Shown in pieces: positions 42,838 to 53,448 of a stretch of DNA of 64,000 nt. Source of the stretch: an uncultured Cyclobacteriaceae bacterium (GTDB lineage Bacteria; Bacteroidota; Bacteroidia; Cytophagales; Cyclobacteriaceae); assembly GCA_943788235.1 (NCBI GenBank), contig CALSPM010000006.1, positions 1 through 64,000 on the forward strand. Reading direction: 5' to 3'. A program made the position numbers and the translations under genes. The notes beneath the pieces are model-generated. The model saw nothing but the letters and a program-made list of their open reading frames with translations, had not been told where the DNA came from and did no database searches. Position 1 is the stretch's first letter; each line of letters begins with the position of its first letter.

Positions 42838-44478
42838 ATGTCAGGAGGTAAAGAAACGGGACGTCAAAAAATGGTGGGTATGATGTATTTGGTGCTGACT
42901 GCTTTATTGGCGCTAAATGTAAGTAATACTATTATTGATAAATTCGTCTTTATTAATGAAAGCTTGGTAAGTGCAAATAATGAGACCCAAGATAGAAATA
43001 TCCAAATAATGGAGAGCATTGTTAAAACTGTTGATGAAACAGGCAATCGTGAGGCTGATTTAAAGGTTATGGAAGCGGCTCAATTAGTTCATGAGAAAAC
43101 GGATGCTTTAATGACAAAAATGGTTGCGCTCAAAGACACAATGGTTGCCATTACTGGGGGCTATATTGAGTATGAACCCAGCTACGTGGGCGATGCAAAA
43201 CATTTAGCAGGCAAAACAGACTATAGTAAGGTGGGACATTATATGATGCCTGTAGAAGAAGGGGGTCAAGGTAAGGGTCAAGAGGTAAAGGATCAATTAA
43301 ATGGTTTTGCTGAGGAGATTAAATCTATTATGGACGAATTTGGTGCGCCAGAATCAGAACTTTCTAAATTTAAGCCAATTGCAGTCGACGCGGTTGATGA
43401 TCCGGTTTACAATAAGGATCCTAATCAGCAGGGAAAAGTGTTTGCACAACTTGCATTTTCCGATTCTCCAACGCCAGCTTGTCTTGCGACTGTTGCCGAC
43501 TTCCAGTCGAAGATTTTGAGCTATGAAACTCGGGCAATGGCTTTTTTGTCGTCCAAAGTGGGTGCTGGAGATATTGCTTTTGACCAGATTGTGGCTATGG
43601 TTAGACCTGAGTCGAAATATGTTGCGGCCGGAACGCCTTACAAAGCAGAAATGTTCATCGCAGCCTCAGCTTCAGCAATTGTGCCGACAATGACTTATAA
43701 CGGTAAACCGATCAAAGTCGAAAGTGGTGTGGGCCTTGTAGAGTTTACCGCTTCTGCAAAATTTTCAGGAAAAGAAATGCAAAAGCGTCAAACCTTCGAA
43801 GCGGCCATCACCATTGATTTACCCGGTGGTGGAGATACCACTTATTCAAGTACTGAAGAGTATTTCGTGATGAAGCCGGTCATTCAGATTCAATCGGCGT
43901 CGGTAGGGGCACTTTATTTCAACTGTGGAAATAAGTTAGATGTTCAAGTACCTGCGTTAGGAACTACCTATAATCCGGTATTTTCTGCGAAAGGAGGATC
44001 TACGATTAAAGGAGCCACTGCAGGTGCAGTGACGATAGTACCCAACTCAAAAGAAGTGGTTTTGAGTGTTTCTAGTAATGGCAATAGAATTGGTTCAAGA
44101 ACTTTTGGCGTAAGACCCATCCCAGCGGTTGAAATTAAGGCTTTTTCGGATCGAGGAGAGGTGGACATTTCAAAAGGAATTCCTGCCAAAACACCGAGAT
44201 TATCTATAAGAGCAATTCCAGATGCAGGATTTAAGGAGTTTTTGCCGGATGATGCTAAATTCCAAGTGTCTCAAATCGTGGCTACATTGGTGAGTGGAGG
44301 GATAGGTAGGCAGAGTGTCAAAGGAAGTGGAAAATTAAACTTATCTGCCATTGCTTCTTCGGCGCGTAAGGGAGATATATTGGTATTAGAATTCAAGCAG
44401 GTGAAAAGGCAAAATTTTAAAGGGAATGTCGAAAATTTCAATGCATACAATCGAAGTATGTCAATCCCATTAAAATAG
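42838..44478 (+). CDS. gldM: gliding motility/T9SS protein GldM
   Basis: MSGGKETGRQKMVGMMYLVLTALLALNVSNTIIDKFVFINESL N-terminus; 546 aa intact. Confidence 0.97.
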   Translation: MSGGKETGRQKMVGMMYLVLTALLALNVSNTIIDKFVFINESLVSANNETQDRNIQIMESIVKTVDETGNREADLKVMEAAQLVHEKTDALMTKMVALKDTMVAITGGYIEYEPSYVGDAKHLAGKTDYSKVGHYMMPVEEGGQGKGQEVKDQLNGFAEEIKSIMDEFGAPESELSKFKPIAVDAVDDPVYNKDPNQQGKVFAQLAFSDSPTPACLATVADFQSKILSYETRAMAFLSSKVGAGDIAFDQIVAMVRPESKYVAAGTPYKAEMFIAASASAIVPTMTYNGKPIKVESGVGLVEFTASAKFSGKEMQKRQTFEAAITIDLPGGGDTTYSSTEEYFVMKPVIQIQSASVGALYFNCGNKLDVQVPALGTTYNPVFSAKGGSTIKGATAGAVTIVPNSKEVVLSVSSNGNRIGSRTFGVRPIPAVEIKAFSDRGEVDISKGIPAKTPRLSIRAIPDAGFKEFLPDDAKFQVSQIVATLVSGGIGRQSVKGSGKLNLSAIASSARKGDILVLEFKQVKRQNFKGNVENFNAYNRSMSIPLK

Positions 44479-44496
44479 ATTCAAAAATTAAGAAAG

Positions 44497-45337
44497 ATGA
44501 AAAAATTGTTATTTAGTTTTTATGTTTTGGTAATTCTTGTGGAAGTCCAGGCACAACGAGTGGAACCACCAGTGGCGGCAGCTGAGATAATCAAACCAGA
44601 GATTGATCCTATTCATATTTTTTGGAAAAAAAACGCTGTTTAGAAGATTAAACCTGTTACAAAGACAAAATGAACCATTTAATTCGAAAAATTCCGAGCT
44701 GTCGGCCTTGATGATTCAGGGAGCTAAAGATGGATTGCTCCAGCCCTATATGTCTGATTCATGTTTGCGACCTATGCCTGATGATGAATTCATATCGGCG
44801 CTGCAATATGAGATTCAAGGTGGAGGAGATGATTTCGGTTTTGGGGGTGGTTTTGGAGATGAGGCAGAAGAGGAAACTGATGGTGATGGAAAAAATTATA
44901 GTGATATTGATCCGACTGAATTTAATAAGATTTACATCAAAGAGGATCTTATTTTTGATCGTATGAGGTCAAGAATGTATTATTATATTAGGTCGCTTAC
45001 CATAGGGATTCCTGCCAATCCAAATTATGAAATTCAATTTGAAAAAAGGGTAGCTAGTTTTAGATATGATGATGTTGTCAAATTGTTCAGAGGACCTTAC
45101 AAAGACAAAGCTTACTGGTTTAACGAGCAAAATCCGGGGGCACATGTAAATTTAGCGGATGCATTGGAACTGAGACTCTTCAATGCACCGATAATAGGGG
45201 TATCTAATTCTCAGAATTTAGATATCAGACAGATGTTTGCTGACCAAATTGCTCAGGATCCCATGATGGCATTGATATTACAGCAACAAGCCGAGATGGA
45301 ATTGATGGAGTTCGAGAGTAATTTGTGGGAGAATTAA
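44497..45337 (+). CDS. gldN: gliding motility/T9SS protein GldN; frameshift at A8 run 44626-44633
   Basis: MKKLLFSFYVLVILVEVQAQ...IDPIHIFWKK then (one A removed) TLFRRLNLLQRQNEPFNSKNSELSALMIQGAKDGLLQPYMSDSCLRPM... Confidence 0.93.
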
Positions 45338-45360
45338 GTAACATATACATACAATATTAT

Positions 45361-45390
45361 AAAAGGGAGTTATTGGATTCCCTTTTTTTT
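45361..45390. terminator. bidirectional terminator between gldN (+) and uvrC (-)
   Basis: AAAAGGGA (45361-45368) / TCCCTTTT (45379-45386) perfect stem with flanking T-run. Confidence 0.75.
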
Positions 45391-47172
45391 GTTGAAATAG
45401 TTATGCAGCCTTACTGCCAACTTATTGCCTATCGCATTTGTCAGAACAGAGACGGAGGCTTTTCTAATTTGGCTCAGTGTTTTAAATTTTGTAAGCAAAA
45501 GGGCCTTATTTTTAGGGCCTATACCTGGTATGCCATCCAGTATTGATGTAATAGAATCATTTGAACGAATGTTACGATGGTGGTTAATTGCAAATCTATG
45601 GGCTTCATCTCTGATAAATTGTAACAATTTAAGTGCGGAGGATTTCTTGCTGAGGTAAATAGGAATTGAATCTTCGGGAAAATAAATTTCCTCTAATCTT
45701 TTGGCAATTCCGATAATGGGGATTTTCCCGTATATGCCTAGGGTTTTTAGGGAGATACAAGCAGCACTTAGTTGGCCCTTTCCCCCATCTACTACGATGA
45801 GATCAGGTAGATCCTTATTCTCTGTTAACAGGCGTTTATATCTGCGGTGTATGATTTCGGTCATTGAAGAGAAGTCATCAGGGCCAATTACGGTTTTGAT
45901 ATTATAATGGCGATATTGCTGTTTCAATGGTTTTCCATTCTTAAAATATACCATACTCGCGGTAGGATGGGTGCCTTGTATGTTGGAGTTGTCAAAGCAT
46001 TCGATAACTCGAGGAATAGATTTTAACTTCAGATCATCTTGCAATTGCCATAGGGTACGCTCTGAAGCGTCTTGTTGTTTTGTTTTAATTCGCAGATGAT
46101 TCTGCTTGAACATAAATGCATTCTTTAGAGAAAGATCTAGTAATTTCTTCTTATCACCTATTTGTGGTATAATAATGTTGATGTTGGGCAGCTCAAAAAT
46201 GAAATTGGAAATGATGGTAGGGCTTTGGCTATTGAACTTTTGTCGGAGAATAGATACTGCGTAAGCCATGATTTCCTCTGTTTTCTCTTTGAGTCGAGAT
46301 TTAATCAAGACAGTTTCAGATGCTCTTATCGTACCCATTTCAATTTTCATAAAGTTGAGATAACTGTTGTCTTCTCCACTAAGGATGGTGACAATATCAA
46401 TATCTGTGATACTCGGATTGACAATCAATGATTTAGACTGAAAGGTTTCCAGTAATTGTAACTTAAACTTATATTCAGCTGCCAACTCAAATTTAAGGAG
46501 AGTGGCTGAGTGGTTCATATCTTCCTTAAGCCGTATTTTAATAGGGTGAATGATTCCTTTGAGGATGTGCTTGGCCTGATCGATTTCTTTTAAATAATCT
46601 TTTTCAGATTGGAGACCTTCACAGGGGCCTAAACAATTTCCGATATGATATTCGAGGCATACTTTGAATTTCAAGTTGTTAATGTTTTTCTCTGAAAGGT
46701 TGAGACTACATGATCTGACATGATAAAGTTTACTGATTAGGTCCAAAGCTTTATGCATAGCACGTACGCTGGTGTAAGGTCCGAAATAGGTACCCTTATT
46801 AGGGTCTACTTTCCGTGTAGCATATATTTTTGGAAATCGTTCGCGGGTAACGACCAGAAAAGGGAATGTTTTATCGTCCTTTAGTAAGATATTGAATTTA
46901 GGTTGATTTTCTTTAATTAGGTTATTTTCTAACAGTAAGGCATCGTATTCAGAATTTACAATTGTGACCTCAATGGTATCGATCTGACTGACTAGTCGTT
47001 GTGTTTTTTTATTGAGTAAGTTTTTATTAGTAAAATAGCTAGCTACTCGATTTTTCAAAACCTTAGCTTTACCGACATATAGAAGAGTTCCTGAAGTATG
47101 AAAAAATTTATAAACACCCGGTTCTTTGGGTATATGATTGTAAGAAGTTTTATTAAACTGAAAATGTTCCAT
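45370..47172 (-). CDS. uvrC: excinuclease ABC subunit C
   Basis: IPKEPGVYKFFHTSGTLLYVGKAKVLKNRVASYF; GPYTSVRAMHKALDLI; RVIECFDNSNIQGTHPTASMVYF; LPDLIVVDGGKGQLSAA; LDGIPGIGPKNKALLLTKF. Confidence 0.98.
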   Translation of the reverse strand: MEHFQFNKTSYNHIPKEPGVYKFFHTSGTLLYVGKAKVLKNRVASYFTNKNLLNKKTQRLVSQIDTIEVTIVNSEYDALLLENNLIKENQPKFNILLKDDKTFPFLVVTRERFPKIYATRKVDPNKGTYFGPYTSVRAMHKALDLISKLYHVRSCSLNLSEKNINNLKFKVCLEYHIGNCLGPCEGLQSEKDYLKEIDQAKHILKGIIHPIKIRLKEDMNHSATLLKFELAAEYKFKLQLLETFQSKSLIVNPSITDIDIVTILSGEDNSYLNFMKIEMGTIRASETVLIKSRLKEKTEEIMAYAVSILRQKFNSQSPTIISNFIFELPNINIIIPQIGDKKKLLDLSLKNAFMFKQNHLRIKTKQQDASERTLWQLQDDLKLKSIPRVIECFDNSNIQGTHPTASMVYFKNGKPLKQQYRHYNIKTVIGPDDFSSMTEIIHRRYKRLLTENKDLPDLIVVDGGKGQLSAACISLKTLGIYGKIPIIGIAKRLEEIYFPEDSIPIYLSKKSSALKLLQFIRDEAHRFAINHHRNIRSNDSITSILDGIPGIGPKNKALLLTKFKTLSQIRKASVSVLTNAIGNKLAVRLHNYFNKKKGIQ

Positions 47173-49461
47173 TTAGAATATATCACCTTCATTGACGATG
47201 TCATAATAGGTTGAATCTTTTCCGTAGGTACCCTTATAAATATTACAATCTAATTCAACATTGATTTGTATTGAGGGTGGAGTGAAGAGTGCTCGCTCAT
47301 AATCGAGCGTTGAGTCTTGATAGGCTTTTAGCATGAAGTTTTGCCAAATGGGTCGGGCAGTACGGGCCCCTTGACCTAAAATCCATTCCCTGAATCTAAT
47401 ACTCCGCTCATCTCCTCCTACCCATGTGCCAGCTACTAGGTCTTTGGTGACACCTACAAACCAACCATCTGAACCATTTTGTGTAGTACCTGTTTTAGCA
47501 CCTATATCGTTATTCTCTTTCAACCAAGGATCAAGCGATACTCCTGATCCACCACGCTCTTCTATGGCTCCTTTGAGCATATGCAACATCAGATTAGCTG
47601 TTTGTTCGTTCAACGCCTCTCGTGTTTCAGGAATGAAATATTGTAGAATATTTCCATTGTTGTCAGCAATTTTAGTTATATATTCAGGTTTAGTAAAATT
47701 TCCCTTGTTGACAAAAGTAGCATAGGCACCGACCAGTTCATAAAGAGAAACATCATCTGTACCAAGGCATAATGAGGGTACCGCATTCAGGGGACTGGTA
47801 AATCCCAATTTTCGAGCATAATCAACCACATTGCTTGGTCCGACCTTACTCATAATAAAAGCCGTAATGGAGTTTACAGATCGGGCCATTGCTTGTCTGA
47901 TCGTCATGACTTCTCCGCTGTATTTGCCGGACGAATTATTTGGACGCCAGACAGGGGGAATTTGTCCGGGTACGGTGTAGCTGACAGCAGCATCTACGAC
48001 CTCATAGCACGGCGAATAGCCATTGTCTATGGCGACGGTATATACCATGGGCTTAAAGGTAGATCCGGGTTGACGCTTGCCTTGCTTTACGTGGTCATAT
48101 TGAAAATATTTATAATCAATGCCGCCAACCCAAGCTTTGATATGACCAGAATTTGGATCCATCGCTAAAAACCCGGCCTGTAGAAAGCGCTTATAATAAC
48201 GCATAGAATCGAGTGGGCTTAAAAGGGTGTCTTTTTCTCCATCCCATGAGAAAACTTTGATTTTTTTAGGTTGTTCCAGATAATATTTGATCGAATCAGG
48301 GTTACCTGAAAATTTGAGTTGTAAATTCTTGTAAGTGGCCGTTCGTTTGATAGCATTTTCCAAAAAACCTTTGATTTCTTGATTATTTTCATCTATCCAG
48401 GGATTTTTATCCTCCCAATGCACTTCGAATAAAGCCTGTAAACGACTCATTTCCTCGGTAACGGCTGTCTCCGCATGTTTTTGTAATCGGCTGTCCAAGG
48501 TGGTGTATATTTTTAGTCCATCATTGAAAAGGTCATAATCATTTTCTTTGCACCAATTCATCAGTCTATTCCTGATCACTGAGCGAAAATAGGTGGCCAG
48601 TCCTTGGTGCTGATTGTCCACTTTATAATTAAGAAGGAGTGGTTTTTGGACTAATGAGTCGTATAATGATCTTTTAATAATATCATATTTTAAAAGGTTA
48701 TATAATACCTCCGTTCTTTTAGCTTTGGCATCGTTGGGGTTATAAACAGGATTGTAACGGGTAGGCTTATTGATGGATCCAATGAGGCTGGCTGATTCTT
48801 GGTAATCAAGTTCTGAGGGGAGTTTGTTAAAAAAGGTTTTTGCGGCAACCTGTATGCCAAAGGAATTAGAGCCATACTCCACTGTATTTAAATACATGGC
48901 GAGAATTTCTTCTTTGGTATACGACTGTTCCAGTTGGAAGGCGATGATCCACTCTTTCAATTTGGTCACAATTTGCCCTAAACTAGAAAAAGAATAAATC
49001 GCCCCTTGATTTTGAGAATTGGTACCATATAAATTTTCTGCTAATTGCATGGTCAGCGTACTCCCACCACCTTTAAATTGGAAGGTTAATTTTCCAAAGA
49101 TCGCTCGAAGCAAAGCTTTAAGATCTATTCCCGAATGCTCTTTAAATCTATAATCTTCGGTTACCAACAAAGTACTGATTAATTCAGGAGAAAGTTCATC
49201 GTAAGTAATGGCCGTTCGATTTTTCCTAAAATATTTTCCAAGAGAGACGCCGTCAGCACTTATCAATTCGGATGACAAATCTGTTTTGGGTTTTTCTAAA
49301 TCGCTTAAACTAGGAAGTCCTCCAAAAAAGCCCAGACTATCATTTTTGACCAGATAAATAAATGTGGGCGCACCTATAAATATGGAACAAAATAAAAGCC
49401 AGAGGAAAAGGCTCATGATACGGACGTATTTTTTTTGATTCATGCTAATAATACTTTTCAA
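47173..49461 (-). CDS. penicillin-binding protein 1A (transglycosylase/transpeptidase)
   Basis: VTEDYRFKEHSGIDLKALLRAI; GGSTLTMQLAENLYG; NTVEYGSNSFGIQVAAKTFF; KQGKRQPGSTFKPMVYTVAID; GAKTGTTQNGSDGWFVG. Confidence 0.96.
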   Translation of the reverse strand: MKSIISMNQKKYVRIMSLFLWLLFCSIFIGAPTFIYLVKNDSLGFFGGLPSLSDLEKPKTDLSSELISADGVSLGKYFRKNRTAITYDELSPELISTLLVTEDYRFKEHSGIDLKALLRAIFGKLTFQFKGGGSTLTMQLAENLYGTNSQNQGAIYSFSSLGQIVTKLKEWIIAFQLEQSYTKEEILAMYLNTVEYGSNSFGIQVAAKTFFNKLPSELDYQESASLIGSINKPTRYNPVYNPNDAKAKRTEVLYNLLKYDIIKRSLYDSLVQKPLLLNYKVDNQHQGLATYFRSVIRNRLMNWCKENDYDLFNDGLKIYTTLDSRLQKHAETAVTEEMSRLQALFEVHWEDKNPWIDENNQEIKGFLENAIKRTATYKNLQLKFSGNPDSIKYYLEQPKKIKVFSWDGEKDTLLSPLDSMRYYKRFLQAGFLAMDPNSGHIKAWVGGIDYKYFQYDHVKQGKRQPGSTFKPMVYTVAIDNGYSPCYEVVDAAVSYTVPGQIPPVWRPNNSSGKYSGEVMTIRQAMARSVNSITAFIMSKVGPSNVVDYARKLGFTSPLNAVPSLCLGTDDVSLYELVGAYATFVNKGNFTKPEYITKIADNNGNILQYFIPETREALNEQTANLMLHMLKGAIEERGGSGVSLDPWLKENNDIGAKTGTTQNGSDGWFVGVTKDLVAGTWVGGDERSIRFREWILGQGARTARPIWQNFMLKAYQDSTLDYERALFTPPSIQINVELDCNIYKGTYGKDSTYYDIVNEGDIF

Positions 49462-52045
49462 AAAATGTAAGGTAGGAGTCTAAGTCTTTAGTCTTATAAA
49501 AGATGTCAAAATTTTCTTTGGTCATGATGAGGTTGATCCATTTTTCTTTTTCAGCGGAATCAAACAGATTTACTTCAATTTCAGAACGAAATTTTTGTGC
49601 AGCTTCTAGATTACTAAAGGGTGTTACCATTGCAATAGAATAGGTTTTATCGAAAACCATATTACCAGTAATGAGGTTTGAATCTTGAATGCTAAGGTAA
49701 TCATCTATCAAGGATGAGACAGAGGTTTTGAGATCAATGTCCGATGGATATAAATAAAGAAAATAATGTTCTCGATTAGTATTGTTGATATACTTTGCTT
49801 TCGAAGCGCTGAATAGATTAATCTGAAAGGCTTCGGAAACGGTAATAAGTTCTTTCGCATATTCAATTAATTCACTCGTAGGTTGATCCTCGATAAAATT
49901 ATTTAATTCAAATTGGTATTTATAAATACCATCAGTCTTCCCAAAACAGATGGCTCTTAAGAGTAATAAATAGTCTACAAATGCGTTTTCCATTTCAGAT
50001 GACAAAGCACTGTCAATCAATGACATAGATTGTTTATAAGCACCATTATTGTAGTGATGATAGGCGGTTTTATAAACTTTTTGTAACGCAATGGTTAACC
50101 GGTCATTGTCTTCAATATAATTGGGATTGATTACAAGTTTGGCATAAATAGAATCAGGATAAGACAAAATAAGCTGATCAGCCGCACTGAGACTTGCAAA
50201 TGAGTCATATTCTTTATTGAGTAAATAAAGTTGATAGAGGACTTCTGCATGGTAGGGACCCTTTGGGAATCTGTTGATGAGCTTATTAAAAGAATATATA
50301 GCATTGAGGGGCTCCTTTAGCTTAAAATTATAAATTTTCCCAAGCTCATATAATGCCTTTTCTATTTCATTTAGAAGTTTATTTAATTGGATAGAATCTC
50401 TTGGGATAGCACCCAATAAAGAATTTTTTGCTTCGACTCTATCGAACTTGGAATTTTTTTCTTCTGTGTCTTTTGTATTGTCTTTAGAATTACTCTGTGA
50501 TGCCAAGACCTCAGGATTAGTTGAGGAATTATTACTATTATTTTGTCTTCTCCAATGATCATTTAAACTTCTTTGGCCCCATTTTTGTTTAAATGCTGCC
50601 AATCCTTTACTCACAACAAGACTGTTGTAAAAATACCATTCTCCTTGTGTCGATGCCGAAAGGGCTACTTGATTGTCATTGTTGTAAAATTGGACATTAT
50701 TGGAAGCACGGGCTTCTTTTTTTGCCTGTATTTTGGCTTTTTTGGTTTCAGTTTCTTGATTATCAAGTACTGCATTGACCAAAACATCTAAGGAATCATT
50801 GCTAATGAGGGTCAAATTGATCAAGCTATCATTTTTTGAAATGGTATTGATATGGGTGACAAATTCATTAAGAATTTCTTTCCTACTCAATGAAGCTGCA
50901 TACTCTTTTTCGTCTTTGGGTAAAAGGGTCATTGTACTGTCATAATATACTTTGGCAAGTCTGAAATCCATTTTATTATCGTAATAAATCTGAGCCAATT
51001 TCAGGTAAGCATAAGCTTTTTGTCGGGGATCAATGGTATTGTTAGCAATAGACATTTTATAATTCAAAATAGCCAAATCTAAAGCTCCTTTCTTAAATTC
51101 ATATTCGGCCATTCGAAAATAAATTTTATCTTTATGATCTGCATTTTTACGATCTTTTAAGAGTTTTTTGAAATGCTTTAGGGTCTTTTTTTTGTAAGAA
51201 AGATCATCGATAGGCGTCACTTCAACCATGTAGAGTTTTGAGAAAAAGGAAAGTTCATAACTTTTGCTATGTTTCATAGCTTTTCTATAATAACGAAAGG
51301 CACTCAGATCATCTCCTACTTTCTGATGGGTTTGACCGGCTATGAACTCTATTCTAGCTCTATCTGGGTTGCGTTTTAGATACTTTGCCGCCATCTTTAA
51401 ATTTTCGGCTGCGGCTTTATTTTCTTCAATTTTTTGATAGTAATAGGCCCTATTTAAATAGTAGATAAGCATATTATCATCAGATATTTTTTCATTTTCC
51501 AGGTAGGCAATAACGGCTTGTGCATTTGGATATTCGTAGGCCTCACAGAAAGTTCTGATGAGTTGAGATAAGGCAAGATGTTGTATGTTTTTGTTTTCGC
51601 CGAATTTATTGATCCACTTAAAGGTTTCGATGGCTTCGGGAAATTCGGAACCATAAAGGCGGGCTTTTCCAACGAGAATGTAAGCATCATCTTGCCATTT
51701 TGATTCTGGATGTCTTTGGATGGCGATCGAGGCTTTTTCTATGCAATCTAATAAGGTAGCTTCTAATGATCTAGAATCTGTGGTATCAAAAGGGGCAAAA
51801 ACAGGGAGAGTTCTATTATAGTTCCATTTGTATTTATTAAAAATACCAGCTTCAATTTCTTTGATTTTTTCGCGAGCAATAAAGTAGCCATTATAATGTG
51901 CTGTGAGGTCGTGATATCCAGAATTGATGACCCCGTTCGATTGACCCAAAGTGGACACTATTAGGACAAGAACAAATGAGGGAGTCAAAAAATATCGCAA
52001 AAGGCTCAAATTACAGGTTGAATTAGAAAACTTGTATCGGGACAA
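49445..52045 (-). CDS. TPR-rich SprE/PorW-like T9SS-associated protein
   Basis: YHDLTAHYNGYFIAREKIKEIEAGIFNKYKWNYNRTLPVFAPFDT N-terminal signature followed by TPR-like repeats; 866 aa. Confidence 0.82.
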   Translation of the reverse strand: MSRYKFSNSTCNLSLLRYFLTPSFVLVLIVSTLGQSNGVINSGYHDLTAHYNGYFIAREKIKEIEAGIFNKYKWNYNRTLPVFAPFDTTDSRSLEATLLDCIEKASIAIQRHPESKWQDDAYILVGKARLYGSEFPEAIETFKWINKFGENKNIQHLALSQLIRTFCEAYEYPNAQAVIAYLENEKISDDNMLIYYLNRAYYYQKIEENKAAAENLKMAAKYLKRNPDRARIEFIAGQTHQKVGDDLSAFRYYRKAMKHSKSYELSFFSKLYMVEVTPIDDLSYKKKTLKHFKKLLKDRKNADHKDKIYFRMAEYEFKKGALDLAILNYKMSIANNTIDPRQKAYAYLKLAQIYYDNKMDFRLAKVYYDSTMTLLPKDEKEYAASLSRKEILNEFVTHINTISKNDSLINLTLISNDSLDVLVNAVLDNQETETKKAKIQAKKEARASNNVQFYNNDNQVALSASTQGEWYFYNSLVVSKGLAAFKQKWGQRSLNDHWRRQNNSNNSSTNPEVLASQSNSKDNTKDTEEKNSKFDRVEAKNSLLGAIPRDSIQLNKLLNEIEKALYELGKIYNFKLKEPLNAIYSFNKLINRFPKGPYHAEVLYQLYLLNKEYDSFASLSAADQLILSYPDSIYAKLVINPNYIEDNDRLTIALQKVYKTAYHHYNNGAYKQSMSLIDSALSSEMENAFVDYLLLLRAICFGKTDGIYKYQFELNNFIEDQPTSELIEYAKELITVSEAFQINLFSASKAKYINNTNREHYFLYLYPSDIDLKTSVSSLIDDYLSIQDSNLITGNMVFDKTYSIAMVTPFSNLEAAQKFRSEIEVNLFDSAEKEKWINLIMTKENFDIFYKTKDLDSYLTFFEKYY

Positions 52046-52106
52046 GAAATATTATACAAAGATAAAAGAATGGCTTTTAATATATTTGTATAAAAATAGT
52101 CAAAAA

Positions 52107-52977
52107 TTTTGTCTCAAAAACGCACATTTTCTAACTGGTTAACGAATAGATATCTTCTTATCGTACGAAACGAAGAGGATTTCTCAGAAAAAAGAACCTT
52201 ATTTTCAATTATGGCCGATTGATTTTATTGTTGGCATTCATATTTATTTTATCAATGACCTTGTCTGTTTTAAGTGTAAATACGGTACTTAAACAATGGT
52301 TTGATCCTCGTTATGCAGAAATGGAAGCCAATAGGCAGGTTTTGAATTTGACCCTGATGTTGGATTCCTTACAGAATGAAGTTCAAATCAAAAATAATTA
52401 TATTCAAAACGTGAAGTATATTTTAGAGGGACAAAATTTAGATAGTTTGTTTTCAAGTAATAAAGTACTGTCTACTTCTACGTTGGGAGATATTAATTTG
52501 TCGCCTGCGCTGAGTCCGTTGGATTCTCAGTTTAGGGCTGAATATGAGAGTTCAGATCTAGGTTTGGTGTCTCTTAATTTTAATCGATCAGAGGATGAAC
52601 TACGTGAAATAGTATTTTTTACGCCTTTAGAAGGGATTATCACCAATAACTTTGATCCGAAAGAGGATCATTTTGGGATAGATATTGTTTCTCAAGAAAA
52701 CGAACCCATCAAGGCCTTGGCAGACGGGATCGTTATTATGGCTTCATGGACGCTAGATGGCGGATACGTTTTGGTTATCCAACACAGCGGTAATTTGATA
52801 TCTATTTACAAGCATAATTCGGAATTATTAAAAAGTGTTGGTAATTTTGTAGAATCGGGTGAAATTGTGTCCATAATAGGTAATACAGGAGAGCTTACCT
52901 CAGGACCCCATTTACATTTTGAGCTTTGGTTCAAAGAACAAGCAGTAAACCCAGAAGATTATGTAAATGTTAGATAA
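52107..52977 (+). CDS. M23-family metallopeptidase with N-terminal TM; frameshift near 52205 (track start 52219 is too short)
   Basis: Upstream in-frame LSQKRTFSNWLTNRYLLIVRNEEDFSEKRTLF then frameshift into LILLLAFIFILSMTLS; catalytic region DHFGIDIVSQENEPIKALADGIVIMAS...GPHLHFELWFKEQAVNPEDYV. Confidence 0.9.
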
Positions 52978-52980
52978 AAT

Positions 52981-53448
52981 ATGTGGAATAAGAATAACCA
53001 AAAAAATATGGAAGATCCAAGTAATTCAAGTAATATTATCTCTAAAGGCACTATTTTAACAGGAAATCTACAGGCGCATGGAAATGTTAGAGTAGAAGGA
53101 AAAATTATTGGGGATGTTACCACACGTGCAAAATTGGCCTTAGGGAGTTCCTCCGTAATTCAGGGGAACATATTAGCCAATAATGCAGAGTTTGCAGGTG
53201 CCATAATAGGGAATGTTCAAATCGCCGAGCAACTGACGTTGAAATCTTCGGCCACCATTAAAGGAGATCTAACCGTTAATAAACTGGTTATAGAAATAGG
53301 GTCTCAATTTAATGGGAAATGTAGAATGGGGGTTAAGTTCGCGGAAATAGTAATTCAAGAGCCTTCAGATCCTAAGCAATTAAACAGAAAAGAAAAAAAA
53401 GAGAAGACAGAAGAAATTGTACCCTTCCTCAAAAAAGCCGAATCCTGA
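52981..53448 (+). CDS. bactofilin (polymer-forming cytoskeletal protein)
   Basis: ISKGTILTGNLQAHGNVRVEGKIIGDVTTRAKLALGSSSVIQGNILANNAEFAGAIIGNVQIAEQLTLKSSATIKGDLTVNKLVIEIGSQFNGKC. Confidence 0.95.
   Translation: MWNKNNQKNMEDPSNSSNIISKGTILTGNLQAHGNVRVEGKIIGDVTTRAKLALGSSSVIQGNILANNAEFAGAIIGNVQIAEQLTLKSSATIKGDLTVNKLVIEIGSQFNGKCRMGVKFAEIVIQEPSDPKQLNRKEKKEKTEEIVPFLKKAES

Noticed and set aside
47426-48168. Plus-strand ORFs opposite PBP1A
   Set aside because: Antisense to strongly conserved transpeptidase motifs.
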